Source: Celerinatantimonas yamalensis
GTDB taxonomy: Bacteria > Pseudomonadota > Gammaproteobacteria > Enterobacterales > Celerinatantimonadaceae
Direction: 5' to 3'
Assembly: GCF_046054155.1 (NCBI RefSeq)
Contig: NZ_JBEQCT010000004.1
Span: forward strand, 1-64,000
DNA length: 64,000 nucleotides
Part shown: in pieces, positions 35,618 through 44,616 of the stretch
Position numbering within the stretch: position 1 is the first letter of the stretch
How the letters are laid out: every line of letters begins with the position of its first letter
Made by a program: the position numbers and the translations under genes
The notes under the pieces: model-generated
The model's input: only the letters and a program-made list of their open reading frames with translations
Told to the model about the DNA's origin: nothing
Database searches by the model: none

Positions 35618-35669
35618 ATCTGTTCCTCATTAGCGCAGCTCGCTGAATCAGTTGATTCGGCGCCGCTCA

Positions 35670-36602
35670 TTAAAGTGCTCGGATCGCCAATGCGATTTGG
35701 CGCTTATCGAGATGATAGTTAAAGTCTACCTGATAGCCGCAAGGCAATGTTAATTGACACTGCCCCAGTGGCTGATAATCAGGGATGTTCAGTACCCGCG
35801 GCGAGCTATTAAAGCCAATACAATCCCATGACCGGGGTTTAAGACAGTCAAGTAGCTTGCTGACCATCCAACTGGATTTGTCACCTAAGTCTAAATTTGT
35901 CTCAAAACTCACATATGAGCTGCATTGCTGCGGGGTGATATGAATGGTCGCATAATGCTCGCCACGTATCGCATTGACCGAGTAACCGAACGGATCAAAG
36001 ACAAAATCATCCAGTTGAAATTCAGGCAGTAATTGGTCGAGCGCCAATAATTGGCGGATCGACGCGGTCGTTTGTGGCTTAATCAACAGCTGCGCGGCTT
36101 GCTCGCTAATATGGTACATCAGCAGTTCACTGGTGATATCGGCCGGCGGTGGTTGATAGTGTGGATGAGCATAATGAAACAAAAAATGATGATGCGTGTC
36201 CAGATAGCCGAGCTGATGCGCTTGTACAGGGAGTATTTCACGCAGCTTTTGCAAATCATCGGTGACCGTGGTCCGTTGACGATGCGGCTGATATTCATTT
36301 TTGCGCTGATAGCTAAAAAAGTCTAAGGCATCGCGTCCGTGGTCACTAATAAATTGCAACGCTGCATCCACCAATGTGGTGGTGCCACAGGTGAGCATCA
36401 AAAAGCGGTTATCCCAGACAAATAGACTGGACTCACTTAATAGATACGCATCACATTGCTCATTACTGACAGAGGATATAATATCGGCTCGGGCTCGCTG
36501 GACAATACGTTGCCAGTATTCCCGCCCCAGAGCGCGCAACGAGGCGACTCCGGGGCGCATGACAATTTCAATCTTTTTCTCTGAACCTTCAAAAAACATC
36601 AT
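35670..36602 (-). CDS. S-adenosylmethionine decarboxylase, eukaryotic type
   Basis: 310 residues. Makes decarboxylated AdoMet, the aminopropyl donor for SpeE. It is not the bacterial SpeD fold length (about 120 or 264 residues) but aligns with eukaryotic AMD1/SPE2 over most of its length: FFEGSEKKIEI at the N-terminus (human FFEGTEKLLEV), LLSESSLFVWDNRFLML with CGTTTL (human [22 protein letters not shown]), FDPFGYSVNA, TIHITP and SYVSFETN. Expected self-cleavage Glu57-Ser58, giving a pyruvoyl at Ser58; Cys72, Phe202, Ser208 and His221 match human Cys82, Phe223, Ser229 and His243. Human Glu247, which holds the ribose, is Gln225 here. It lies 8 bases after speA. Eukaryote-like sequence in a bacterial spe operon suggests an old lateral transfer. 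Confidence 0.9.
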   Translation of the reverse strand: MMFFEGSEKKIEIVMRPGVASLRALGREYWQRIVQRARADIISSVSNEQCDAYLLSESSLFVWDNRFLMLTCGTTTLVDAALQFISDHGRDALDFFSYQRKNEYQPHRQRTTVTDDLQKLREILPVQAHQLGYLDTHHHFLFHYAHPHYQPPPADITSELLMYHISEQAAQLLIKPQTTASIRQLLALDQLLPEFQLDDFVFDPFGYSVNAIRGEHYATIHITPQQCSSYVSFETNLDLGDKSSWMVSKLLDCLKPRSWDCIGFNSSPRVLNIPDYQPLGQCQLTLPCGYQVDFNYHLDKRQIALAIRAL

Positions 36603-36610
36603 AGCGCCCT

Positions 36611-38530
36611 CTAAAAATCTTCCAAATAAGTATATCCGCGCACGCCGGCTTCTAATTCTGCCAAAATAGCGCGTTGCTGCGATTTGTCGATATGTTTGCG
36701 AACCAATTCTCGATAAGTTCTGACAAAACTGTCGCTGCTCAGATTGACATAACCGAGTACATCTTCGACGGTATCTCCAGGGGTGATCTGATCGATAATC
36801 AGCTCACCTTGTTCATCCAATTGGATAACCGCTGAGTCTGTATCACCAAACAGGTTATGCAGATCGCCCAAAATCTCCTGATAGGCGCCGACCAGGAAAA
36901 ATCCCATCATATATGGATTTTGCGGATCCCAGGCGGGGACGGGCATCGTCGGTTCAACCCCCATTTCATCGACATATTGATCGATACAACCATCGGAATC
37001 GCAGGTGATGTCGAGCAGCACTGCGCGGCTTTGTTCGACTCGATTCAGATGTGACAGCGGTAAAATCGGAAAAACTTGATCGATCCCCCACGCATCTGGA
37101 AGGGACTGGAACAGTGAAAAGTTGATAAAGAACTTGTCAGCTAGACGCTCACGTAACTCATCCAAAATAGGCTGATGGCTACGGTTATTCTCGTTAAGAC
37201 GCTGTTGTAACTCATAACAGATCCGCAGATTTAGCTGTTCTCCCCAAGCCCGTTGATGCAAGCTTAATAAGCCCAGATTGAACTGTGCATGCACTTCTAA
37301 TAGATCGTTTTGAATGTCGTGGTAGATTTCAACTAATGCCCGCTGGTCATCACGCAGGTTGAGTTCTTGCCAGGCATGCCACATGTTTTCGAGAAGCTGC
37401 GGCGAATCTTCTGGCGGCGCATCTACTTGAGCGGGGTAATAACGCTCAGTACCCAGTACTTCGGTGATTAAAACGGCATGATGGGCACTCAACGAGCGAC
37501 CTGATTCGGAAATGAGTTGAGGCACTGGTTCTTCGTACTGCGCGCAGATATCGCCGACGCAGTAAACGATATTATTAGCATACTCCATTAGCCCATAATT
37601 CATCGAGTTGTTGCCTTGGCTGCGCGAACCATCATAGTCGACGGCCAAGCCACCACCGACATCTACGCATGCAATCGGTGCACCGAGTTTGCGTAGTTCA
37701 CAGTAAAAACGTGCTGCTTCACTCACGCCTTGGCGAACATCACGAATATTGGCAATTTGTGAGCCTAGATGAAAATGCAATAGTTGCAAACTGTCGAGCA
37801 TTTTTTTGCTGTTCAGTTCATCGATGACCTGTAGGACTTGGGAGGCTGCCAGACCAAATTTAGATTTTTCGCCGCCACTGGCTTGCCATTTTCCTTTACC
37901 TTGCGAGGCAAGGCGTGCTCGCAAGCCTAAGCGCGGGGTCACTTTGAGTTTTTTCGCTTCAGTGAGCACCATATCTAGCTCAGAGAGTTTTTCTAAGACG
38001 ATGTAAACTTGGTGGCCGAGTTTTTCACCAATCAGAGCAAGGCGAATATATTCACGATCTTTATAACCGTTACAGATAATCACTGAACTGGCTTGCTGCG
38101 CCATCGCAAGCACTGCCATGAGTTCAGGTTTACTACCGGCTTCAAGGCCTAATTGGCGATTTTGTTTAGCCGCTTGGCTGCTTAAAATCTCTTCAACGAC
38201 ACTGCGTTGTTGATTGACCTTGATCGGGTAGACGGCCAGATAACGATTATCGTATTGATAGTTATCAATGGCTTGATTAAAGGCGTGACAGAGCGTGTCG
38301 ACGCGATCATGGAGGATCTGTGGAAAACGCACCAGAGCCGGTAGTGAAACGCCTTGTCGAGTCAGTTCATGGGCGAGTGATTCCAGCGCAATCTGATTCT
38401 CAGGGCGATGACGATTTGGGCATACGACGACTTGGCCATGCTCATTAATATCGAAATAACCTTGGCTCCAATACGCAATGTTGTATTGTTGGCGGCTTTG
38501 TTGCGCTGTCCAATTTGGGTCTGTGACCAC
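36611..38530 (-). CDS. speA: Biosynthetic arginine decarboxylase
   Basis: 639 residues (E. coli SpeA 658). PLP enzyme of the alanine-racemase-like fold class that decarboxylates arginine to agmatine. Starts at GTG 38530 with AAGGA eight bases upstream. Landmarks: IAYWSQGYFDINEHGQVVV; the PLP lysine in YLAVYPIKVNQQRSVV; GLEAGSKPELMAVLA; LRARLASQGKGKWQASGGEK; LLHFHLGSQIANIRDVRQGV; CVDVGGGLAVDYDGSRSQ; LISESGRSLSAHHAVLI; and ITCDSDGCIDQYVD near the C-terminus. Located 22 bases after speE and 8 before the AdoMet decarboxylase, so all enzymes from arginine to spermidine are in one transcript. Confidence 0.96.
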   Translation of the reverse strand: MVTDPNWTAQQSRQQYNIAYWSQGYFDINEHGQVVVCPNRHRPENQIALESLAHELTRQGVSLPALVRFPQILHDRVDTLCHAFNQAIDNYQYDNRYLAVYPIKVNQQRSVVEEILSSQAAKQNRQLGLEAGSKPELMAVLAMAQQASSVIICNGYKDREYIRLALIGEKLGHQVYIVLEKLSELDMVLTEAKKLKVTPRLGLRARLASQGKGKWQASGGEKSKFGLAASQVLQVIDELNSKKMLDSLQLLHFHLGSQIANIRDVRQGVSEAARFYCELRKLGAPIACVDVGGGLAVDYDGSRSQGNNSMNYGLMEYANNIVYCVGDICAQYEEPVPQLISESGRSLSAHHAVLITEVLGTERYYPAQVDAPPEDSPQLLENMWHAWQELNLRDDQRALVEIYHDIQNDLLEVHAQFNLGLLSLHQRAWGEQLNLRICYELQQRLNENNRSHQPILDELRERLADKFFINFSLFQSLPDAWGIDQVFPILPLSHLNRVEQSRAVLLDITCDSDGCIDQYVDEMGVEPTMPVPAWDPQNPYMMGFFLVGAYQEILGDLHNLFGDTDSAVIQLDEQGELIIDQITPGDTVEDVLGYVNLSSDSFVRTYRELVRKHIDKSQQRAILAELEAGVRGYTYLEDF

Positions 38531-38552
38531 GATATTATTCCTTCAAGGTAAG

Positions 38553-39413
38553 TTAAACAGTTGCCAGAGCATCGACCAAATAGCGAGGAAGTGCAAAACT
38601 CGCTTGGTGAATCGCTGGGGTGTAGTAACGGGTCGCAAGATTCGCCCGGTTAAAACGCTCAGTAATCACATCAATGCTGAGTTGATGCAACGTTTTGTTA
38701 TCGCTGCCCCAGGCAAATGTCATTACCCCACCAATATAAGTCGGGATAGCCGCCGCGTAAAATGTGCAATGCTCGACATAATGGCCTAAGCGTTGGTAAG
38801 TGGTTGTTACTTCGTCAGGCTGCATAAATGCTACCCCATTCTGGGCAACTATCACGCCACCGGGTTTGAGGCAGCGCTGACAGCCTTGATAAAATTCAGA
38901 GCGAAAGAGTACTTCCCCAGGACCGACAGGGTCGGTACAGTCTGAAATAATGACGTCAAAGCGCTCATCAGTCGTATTGACAAATCGGGCCCCATCATCA
39001 ATAACGAGGTTGACTCGAGGATCATCATACGCGCCATTGGAGTGGTTCGGCAGATAGGTTTTACACATTTCGACCACGGCGTTATCAATTTCAACCATGG
39101 TTATGCTTTCAAGACTTGTGTGCTTGACGACTTCACGTAACATCCCGCCATCACCGCCACCGATGATCAAGACACGCTTAGCTTGTCCATGAGCCAATAA
39201 TGGTACGTGGGTCAGCATTTCGTGATAGATAAATTCATCTCGTTCAGTGGTTTGAATAATGCCGTCTAATGCCATCACGCGGCCAAAGGTGGCATTTTCA
39301 AAAATGATCAGATGCCATTGTTCGGTTTTTTGCTCAAACAAGATGGTATCAATATCAAAATACTGTCCATAGCCGCTGTGAAGCGTCTCGAAATAACGTC
39401 GGTTATCCAACAT
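38553..39413 (-). CDS. speE: Spermidine synthase
   Basis: 286 residues. The start is ATG 39413: AAGGAG lies six bases before it, and an ATG 15 bases earlier (39428) overlaps that ribosome site. Aminopropyltransferase moving the aminopropyl group of decarboxylated AdoMet to putrescine. Motifs: YFDIDTILFEQKTEQWHLI; LDGIIQTTERDEFIYHEMLT; nucleotide-binding VLIIGGGDGGMLREVVKH; MVEIDNAVVEMCKTYLP; and catalytic DVIISDCTDPVGPGEVLF. First gene of the spe operon. The leader region upstream is long (690 bases to the next divergent gene). Confidence 0.96.
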   Translation of the reverse strand: MLDNRRYFETLHSGYGQYFDIDTILFEQKTEQWHLIIFENATFGRVMALDGIIQTTERDEFIYHEMLTHVPLLAHGQAKRVLIIGGGDGGMLREVVKHTSLESITMVEIDNAVVEMCKTYLPNHSNGAYDDPRVNLVIDDGARFVNTTDERFDVIISDCTDPVGPGEVLFRSEFYQGCQRCLKPGGVIVAQNGVAFMQPDEVTTTYQRLGHYVEHCTFYAAAIPTYIGGVMTFAWGSDNKTLHQLSIDVITERFNRANLATRYYTPAIHQASFALPRYLVDALATV

Positions 39414-39690
39414 GTTGGACTCCTTCATAATAGTTGGGAATTGAACTGAATTGAGTATTGATCGCCAGTGAGTATGCGGCGATCAAATTGCATTCTCAGC
39501 TACCTGGAAAACAGACTGTAAGCATCTATATATAGAAAGCAGCAGTTGCCATAGGAATGTCAAGCAATGTCGACCGTTGTGTGATGGGTACAAGATCACA
39601 TGTGGCGCAAAACAATTGGGTTTTGGATGGGCCATGACGAATGGTGAAACGAGTGTTGTCTGTCTCATACTTAAAACCTGTTATCCGTGT

Positions 39691-39826
39691 GAGTTAATCA
39701 TTGCCCCACACGGCTAATGCCTTGAGAACCATAAGAACCTTTCAATCAATGAAGTCATTTCGCTAAACGCTGCGATTAAACACTATTTTAGGCGTTGATC
39801 GCAATTATTAATGCGATCGTTTTTAG
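39691..39826 (+). ncRNA. Candidate small RNA between speE and the chemoreceptor
   Basis: A plus-strand unit bounded by a promoter-like pair (TTGTCT at 39656-39661, 17-base spacer, TGTTAT at 39679-39684) and an intrinsic terminator (stem GATCGCA/TGCGATC at 39797-39818, then GTTTTTA). No protein gene on the plus strand needs this terminator. The transcript would be about 135 bases. This is a prediction from signals only; no known RNA family was recognised. Confidence 0.3.
39797..39825 (+). terminator. Orphan plus-strand terminator
   Basis: 7-bp stem GATCGCA/TGCGATC, 8-base loop, followed by GTTTTTA. It lies nearly 280 bases before the chemoreceptor start, pointing away from speE. See the candidate small RNA. 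Confidence 0.6.
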
Positions 39827-40103
39827 TCTGTTTTTTGCTGTTTTTACCGATTAAGATGAAGTTTAGATATAACACAGTATCTCATGCTCATGAAGCGAAA
39901 AACTTAGTGCTACTGATAAATGTTTTTTTTCAATTAGTTAGCTTTTAATTAACATTTTGTTTTGAATTAATATAGGTATCATAGATATAGATCACATTAT
40001 TGCTGCTAAATTAAAATATATAGATCATCGAATGCCAACATTGATAAAAATATATTTTCAATTTATTCATATAGTTATATATAAAAACAGGGAGTAATTT
40101 CTC

Positions 40104-41720
40104 ATGATATCGGTTTTTTTTCGTCGATTGCGTTTAACGTCGCTATTCTCATTGTTTAATGCGATGTTAATTATACTTCTCGTTGTGGGCGGCTATGTGG
40201 CTATCCAACAGCTTGAAAACCAAATTAATTTGTTTCAAAAAACTAATCTTTCTCGACAAGTCACGATTGTCGGTAAAATGTTAGCTGCAACTCCAGATGA
40301 TCTGGCTGCGAGCAAGAGTATGTTAAATGCTGCCAGATGGGGAACCAATGACAGTGGCTATTTCTTCTTAGCCAGCCCTGATGGCAAACGTCTTCTGTTT
40401 TATCCACCTGATCATAAAAGAGATAATCAGCCTATATCGAATATTAAATTAGTGGGTGGTGGTACGATGCATAGCGCTATTGCCGAGGTTAGCCGTAGTA
40501 ACCAACCGCGGTTGATTGAATATAATTACACAAATGCTAATAATGGTGAGAAGGGGCTCAAAGCGACCTATCTTTATCCTCTTGGACCTAATAAACCAGT
40601 ACTGGCAGCGGGCTCTTATTTAGATATGGCGCATCAACTATCGGCTGAGCTGAAGATAGAGATCTACAGCGGCATTGCTTTGTGTGCGGTATTAGTATTT
40701 TTGGGGATTGTATTGTTAAGTCAGCACGTCAAACAACGCCTCAGCCAGCTTCAAACCATGATTCGGCGTTTGGCTAATGGGGATTTTCGCCAAAGTGCTC
40801 AACTTGATGGCAACGATGAGTTTGCCCAGCTCTCAAGTTATTTAGAAGAGTGTCAGCAAACATTGAATCACTCGATTCGCCAGCAGGTACAGATGAGCGA
40901 ACAAGTTAGTCAAGAATCGCAACGCATTGATCAACGCCTTAGTGAGACCAACAGTAGTGTGACGCAGTTGCTCCGCGAGGTGGAATTGGTTGGCAGTGCC
41001 ATGGAGGAGATGGCTGCGAGCGTGCAACAGGTGCATGTGAATACTGAAGAAACTGCCCAGCAATCTGATATCACTCGTCAAGATGGCGAGAAAGGACAAA
41101 CCTATATTACTGCCGCTATTCAAGAGATTGGACAACTGGATAAACAGTTGCAAGAAGGCAATGACGACGTGCAATTAGTCAGTGACGGCGTTAGTTCCAT
41201 TCAGAGCATGGTTGACACCGTTCATGGGATCTCTGAGCAAACTAACTTGCTGGCCTTGAATGCAGCGATTGAAGCTGCCCGCGCAGGGGAAAGTGGTCGA
41301 GGGTTTGCCGTCGTGGCTGATGAAGTGCGTGCATTGGCGGCGCGCACCCAAAAAGCGACTGATGACATCGCGCAGATGATCAGCCAATTGCAGCAACAAG
41401 CTCAAGGCGCTGTCACTGGTAGTCAGCAGAGTATCGGAATTGGCCAGAAGTGCCATGAAGTGGTGGGCTTTGCTGGCGATCAATTTAAATCGATCATCCA
41501 AGACATTGTTGAACTCAATACTCGCAATAGTGAAATTGCTGCTGCTACATCTGAACAAGGGACCGTGGCGCAGTCGATCAGTGAAAATGTCAGCACATCA
41601 TTACATAATCTGCAGTTGATCGGCGGACAGCTACATAAAATTGCTGATAGTAGTGAAACTCTTAGGAAACAGATGGATCAATTAGATTTGAATCTTGGTC
41701 AGTATCAGTTGCGCGCTTAA
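40104..41720 (+). CDS. Methyl-accepting chemotaxis protein (single Cache sensor)
   Basis: 538 residues. TM1 at about 14-34; periplasmic single-Cache domain at about 38-183 (AARWGTNDSGYFFLASPDGK, then LAAGSYLDMAHQLSAELK, the sCache_2 pattern that often binds small organic acids); TM2 at about 188-206; HAMP; then the signalling coiled coil with the highly conserved hairpin ISEQTNLLALNAAIEAARAG and RGFAVVADEVRALAARTQ. The C-terminus (LNLGQYQLRA) has no NWETF-type pentapeptide for CheR/CheB tethering. Ribosome site AGGGAG before the ATG. It feeds the CheA pathway, so the cell should be motile; no che or flagellar genes are in the window. Ligand unknown. Confidence 0.93.
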   Translation: MISVFFRRLRLTSLFSLFNAMLIILLVVGGYVAIQQLENQINLFQKTNLSRQVTIVGKMLAATPDDLAASKSMLNAARWGTNDSGYFFLASPDGKRLLFYPPDHKRDNQPISNIKLVGGGTMHSAIAEVSRSNQPRLIEYNYTNANNGEKGLKATYLYPLGPNKPVLAAGSYLDMAHQLSAELKIEIYSGIALCAVLVFLGIVLLSQHVKQRLSQLQTMIRRLANGDFRQSAQLDGNDEFAQLSSYLEECQQTLNHSIRQQVQMSEQVSQESQRIDQRLSETNSSVTQLLREVELVGSAMEEMAASVQQVHVNTEETAQQSDITRQDGEKGQTYITAAIQEIGQLDKQLQEGNDDVQLVSDGVSSIQSMVDTVHGISEQTNLLALNAAIEAARAGESGRGFAVVADEVRALAARTQKATDDIAQMISQLQQQAQGAVTGSQQSIGIGQKCHEVVGFAGDQFKSIIQDIVELNTRNSEIAAATSEQGTVAQSISENVSTSLHNLQLIGGQLHKIADSSETLRKQMDQLDLNLGQYQLRA

Positions 41721-41747
41721 GCTCTCTCCATTTGGCGTGTTAAGCAA

Positions 41748-41774
41748 AAAAGCCTTAGATAATCTAAGGCTTTT
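41748..41774. terminator. Bidirectional terminator, chemoreceptor / phosphatase
   Basis: AAAAGCCTTAGAT and ATCTAAGGCTTTT form a long near-perfect stem with A-run and T-run on either side, placed between convergent genes. Confidence 0.92.
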
Positions 41775-41786
41775 AATTTGTGTGTT

Positions 41787-44105
41787 TTAATCAAAGTCAT
41801 TGACAATGGTCACCGTGACGGTGTTGCCTGAGTAAGCCAGTGTGGCTTTGTAGTGGCTGTTATTATTGACGTCACTCACGGTGATGCTTGAGGCATCAAA
41901 CCCACCGACTATTTTGCGCGCACTGAGCAGAGTATAGGTCGTGGTTTGGGTCGTTACTGGAATGGTCAACTGTAATTTGCCATTGTTTAGATAGATCCCG
42001 TTATTCGCGACAATGCGGGCGTAATCGGTTAAGTCTAACGCGAGCGTACCCTTATCTTGAACGAAATCAGATACCGTCAACGCGCCTTTGCTACTATCTT
42101 GATTACCTGCAGCAATTTGTACTTTAACGGTGCCATCCGTTTGATAGAGGGTATTGTTGCCAAACGCAGTGACTGATCCAGCGACCAGTGTTCCACCTTC
42201 GAGTAAGGTGCCGCCACTGTAGCTATTATTACCTTCTAAATAGAGCGTTCCAGTGCCATCTTTAAGTAGACGACCGGCTCCTGAGATGTCGTTGCGCCAA
42301 TGATCAACGGCGTTAAATCCACCATTGTTGGCATCCATATAAACATTGACGTTACCATTAAAAGCACCATAGCCGTCGGCGGCAGCTACTAAGTTGAGCC
42401 GTCCCCAGCCGTGAGAGTCATCAATAACCGGATAATTCGAAGCAATTTCAGTGGTCGCTAAGACTGCACGGCGCTGCTGATCGGATAGGTAAGGTAAGCG
42501 ACTTTTTAACAGCGCTTCAGCGCCTTTAGGCACTTCGGTACCTTTGAGTGGTTCATTCAATGGGGTAAAACCGTAGGTCATATATTTGAGATACTGTTTC
42601 TTAAATGCCGCGTGGTTACCATAGGGATCGTTAGCTGGATCGCTATGCGCATATTGATAGACATTATCTGACCCAGTAAAGCCTGCATTAGTGGCTTTGG
42701 TTGCAAAATAACTGTGTGCTTGCGTTAATGCGTTATCAATGGCGGTGTTATTGGCTGAGTCATTGAGCATGGCTGCTGTTACCGCTAACGCCATAATTCG
42801 CCCACCAATGACATCTAGGGGGGAGTGCATTCCGGCGACAATACGGTCTTCACCTAAATCACCAGCTCGTGCCACCATCTCGGCAAAACGTTCAGGAATA
42901 GCATACGCATAAGTCAAACCACGGTCATATGCTTCGGCGGTATGGCCACTGGGGAAGGCCCCATCTTTACCGCGGGCGGACACCCATGCGCCCGACCCAC
43001 TATATGCTGCCGTTGAGTTACTCCCATTGAACCCGTCATTGCTATAGCTGGTGCCTGACTTCACATAAACATTTTTGCCAGCACAGAGTAGCCCAGTTAA
43101 TGGTGTGACAACGGGATTCGTGGGCTCCTCAAAATACTTGACCACGGAGTTGCCTTGCAAATCGTAACAAGTACGCTTGGTTAGATCCGAAGCGGATGAG
43201 GTATCAAATGTGGGGACCTTGTAAGTGGTTTTATCTAAACGCCATGGACGAGGGGATTCGAAGTGATATTTCGGTGCTTCGGTTGATGCACCATAAGCTG
43301 CAACAGTATCGAGTAAGGTGACAACCGCATCGAGATTTGGTGCGGTATGCTGGCCATAATTACCACCATCAGCTAAGTTGTTATCCATTAAATGGTTTGA
43401 GTTGGTGATGCTAATGACTGTTCCTTTCACGGTGACTTGATCGCTATCTTGTGTGGCGCGATTGGCGTCATTGCCTTTTACTTTGTAATCAGATGTCGCG
43501 TTGGCGCCGCTTCGGTAATCCGCAGCCAATGGGCCTAAGCCCGTAATGATGCTATAGCCTTTATTGCGCTGATCATCTAAGTACGCATTGATTTGCGCAA
43601 TAGCTGTGCTGCGATCAACATCAGCCGTGGTTTCGCCCTTTTGTTTTAAGGTGGTGACATAATCAAAGTTTTCTTTCCAAACGGTCGGATTTTTGATGGT
43701 CGCATTGCTAAAATCGGTCACAATTGCTTCTGCCGTTGACGAAGTTGCCCCGCCTACCACGCCTGTATCTCCATTCGTTACTGTCAAATTACTTGAGCCA
43801 TTGCTTGCCCAAGTTGCATCACCTGACGACCAAATTTTATTAAAACCACTTAAGATTTGTAAAATAGGGTTCTGAGTGGGGTCAAAAGCAACTGTATTGT
43901 GCTTGTCATTGGTGGTTTGGATCTGACCATCAACAACCGCAATATCGCCAGCGGGCAACTGTGGATCAGCAATGTGGTTGGTGTAGGCTAAACCTTTTGG
44001 CATATCAGGTTTATGTAATTGATGATGATTGTCTAGGTTACAAGCTGATAGCGCCAGCGCGAGAGTTGTCACAGTGAACAACTGCATACGGTTATTTTTT
44101 AACAT
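41787..44105 (-). CDS. PAP2-family acid phosphatase lipoprotein with autotransporter-type repeats
   Basis: 772 residues from the ATG at 44105, which gives a clean lipoprotein signal (MLKNNRMQLFTVTTLALALS, lipobox LSAC). Upstream ATGs at 44120 and 44159 lack ribosome sites. The PAP2/class A phosphatase signature is complete: K-x6-RP in KYHFESPRP, PSGH in AFPSGHTAEAYDRG, and R-x5-H-x3-D in DRIVAGMHSPLD. The last ~170 residues carry an autotransporter-associated strand repeat (LLKDGTGTLYLEGNNSYSGG, then TLLEGGTLVAG) and further strands, but the protein ends in VTVTIVNDFD with no 12-strand beta-barrel. So it looks like a passenger without its translocator, held by a lipid anchor. Substrate unknown; likely releases phosphate from organic phosphates in the periplasm or at the surface. 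Confidence 0.85.
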   Translation of the reverse strand: MLKNNRMQLFTVTTLALALSACNLDNHHQLHKPDMPKGLAYTNHIADPQLPAGDIAVVDGQIQTTNDKHNTVAFDPTQNPILQILSGFNKIWSSGDATWASNGSSNLTVTNGDTGVVGGATSSTAEAIVTDFSNATIKNPTVWKENFDYVTTLKQKGETTADVDRSTAIAQINAYLDDQRNKGYSIITGLGPLAADYRSGANATSDYKVKGNDANRATQDSDQVTVKGTVISITNSNHLMDNNLADGGNYGQHTAPNLDAVVTLLDTVAAYGASTEAPKYHFESPRPWRLDKTTYKVPTFDTSSASDLTKRTCYDLQGNSVVKYFEEPTNPVVTPLTGLLCAGKNVYVKSGTSYSNDGFNGSNSTAAYSGSGAWVSARGKDGAFPSGHTAEAYDRGLTYAYAIPERFAEMVARAGDLGEDRIVAGMHSPLDVIGGRIMALAVTAAMLNDSANNTAIDNALTQAHSYFATKATNAGFTGSDNVYQYAHSDPANDPYGNHAAFKKQYLKYMTYGFTPLNEPLKGTEVPKGAEALLKSRLPYLSDQQRRAVLATTEIASNYPVIDDSHGWGRLNLVAAADGYGAFNGNVNVYMDANNGGFNAVDHWRNDISGAGRLLKDGTGTLYLEGNNSYSGGTLLEGGTLVAGSVTAFGNNTLYQTDGTVKVQIAAGNQDSSKGALTVSDFVQDKGTLALDLTDYARIVANNGIYLNNGKLQLTIPVTTQTTTYTLLSARKIVGGFDASSITVSDVNNNSHYKATLAYSGNTVTVTIVNDFD

Positions 44106-44339
44106 GAGTTTGCATTCCATTACAAAAGTTGACATAAAATCAAAAAAAAGCGCCTTCAAAGTAGCAACTAAGTGTGACTGCTAGATGAATTTTTTTGTTT
44201 AAATATCAAACTGTAATAATAGTTATAACAACTATGTGGCGTTCATAGAGAAACCGTTCTATCACGTTGATGTATTGCAGTACTTGCTTTTCTTCGCAGA
44301 GCAAATTAAATTAATAGCTGTCTAATTTGACAATTATCG

Positions 44340-44490
44340 AACTTCGGGGCGGGGTGGAACTCCCCACCGGCGGTGATTTTGCCCGATGCAAACAGCCCGC
44401 GAGCGCTTTGGTGAGTAAAACCGCCAAAGGTCAGCAGATCTGGTGAGACTCCAGAGCCGACGGTGATAGTCCGGATGAAAGAAGATCGAC
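44340..44490 (+). promoter_or_regulatory. FMN riboswitch (RFN element)
   Basis: The conserved RFN core is plain: GGGGCGGGGTGGAACTCCCC, ACCGGCGGTGAT, the GCCCGATG and AGCCCGCGAGCG arms, GGTCAGCAGATCTGGTGA, ACTCCAGAGCCGACGG and TGATAGTCCGGATGAAAGAA. It lies on the plus strand about 130 bases upstream of an EamA transporter gene, so FMN should shut that gene off. The expression platform (44491-44610) contains CTCC/GGAG pairings but no single clear terminator, so control may be at translation initiation. Confidence 0.96.
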
Positions 44491-44616
44491 CAAGCAACCT
44501 GTTTACAACGACATTTATTTGTACGTTTTCCAGTGGTGTGCTCCGATGAGGAGTGTGCCTGTTTGGCTATCCAATCATCACCCCTGTACATCTTATTTAA
44601 GTGGAGTAAAACCAAG

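Larger units (their letters stand above)
39414..40103. other. 690-base divergent region between speE and the chemoreceptor
   Basis: No credible protein gene. It holds the speE promoter (minus strand) and the chemoreceptor promoter (plus strand; the last ~150 bases are very AT-rich, with AGGGAG ribosome site before 40104). Two hairpins are visible: CCGTGTG/CACACGG (39685-39713) and GATCGCA/TGCGATC (39797-39818), the latter with a T-run on the plus strand. Confidence 0.55.
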
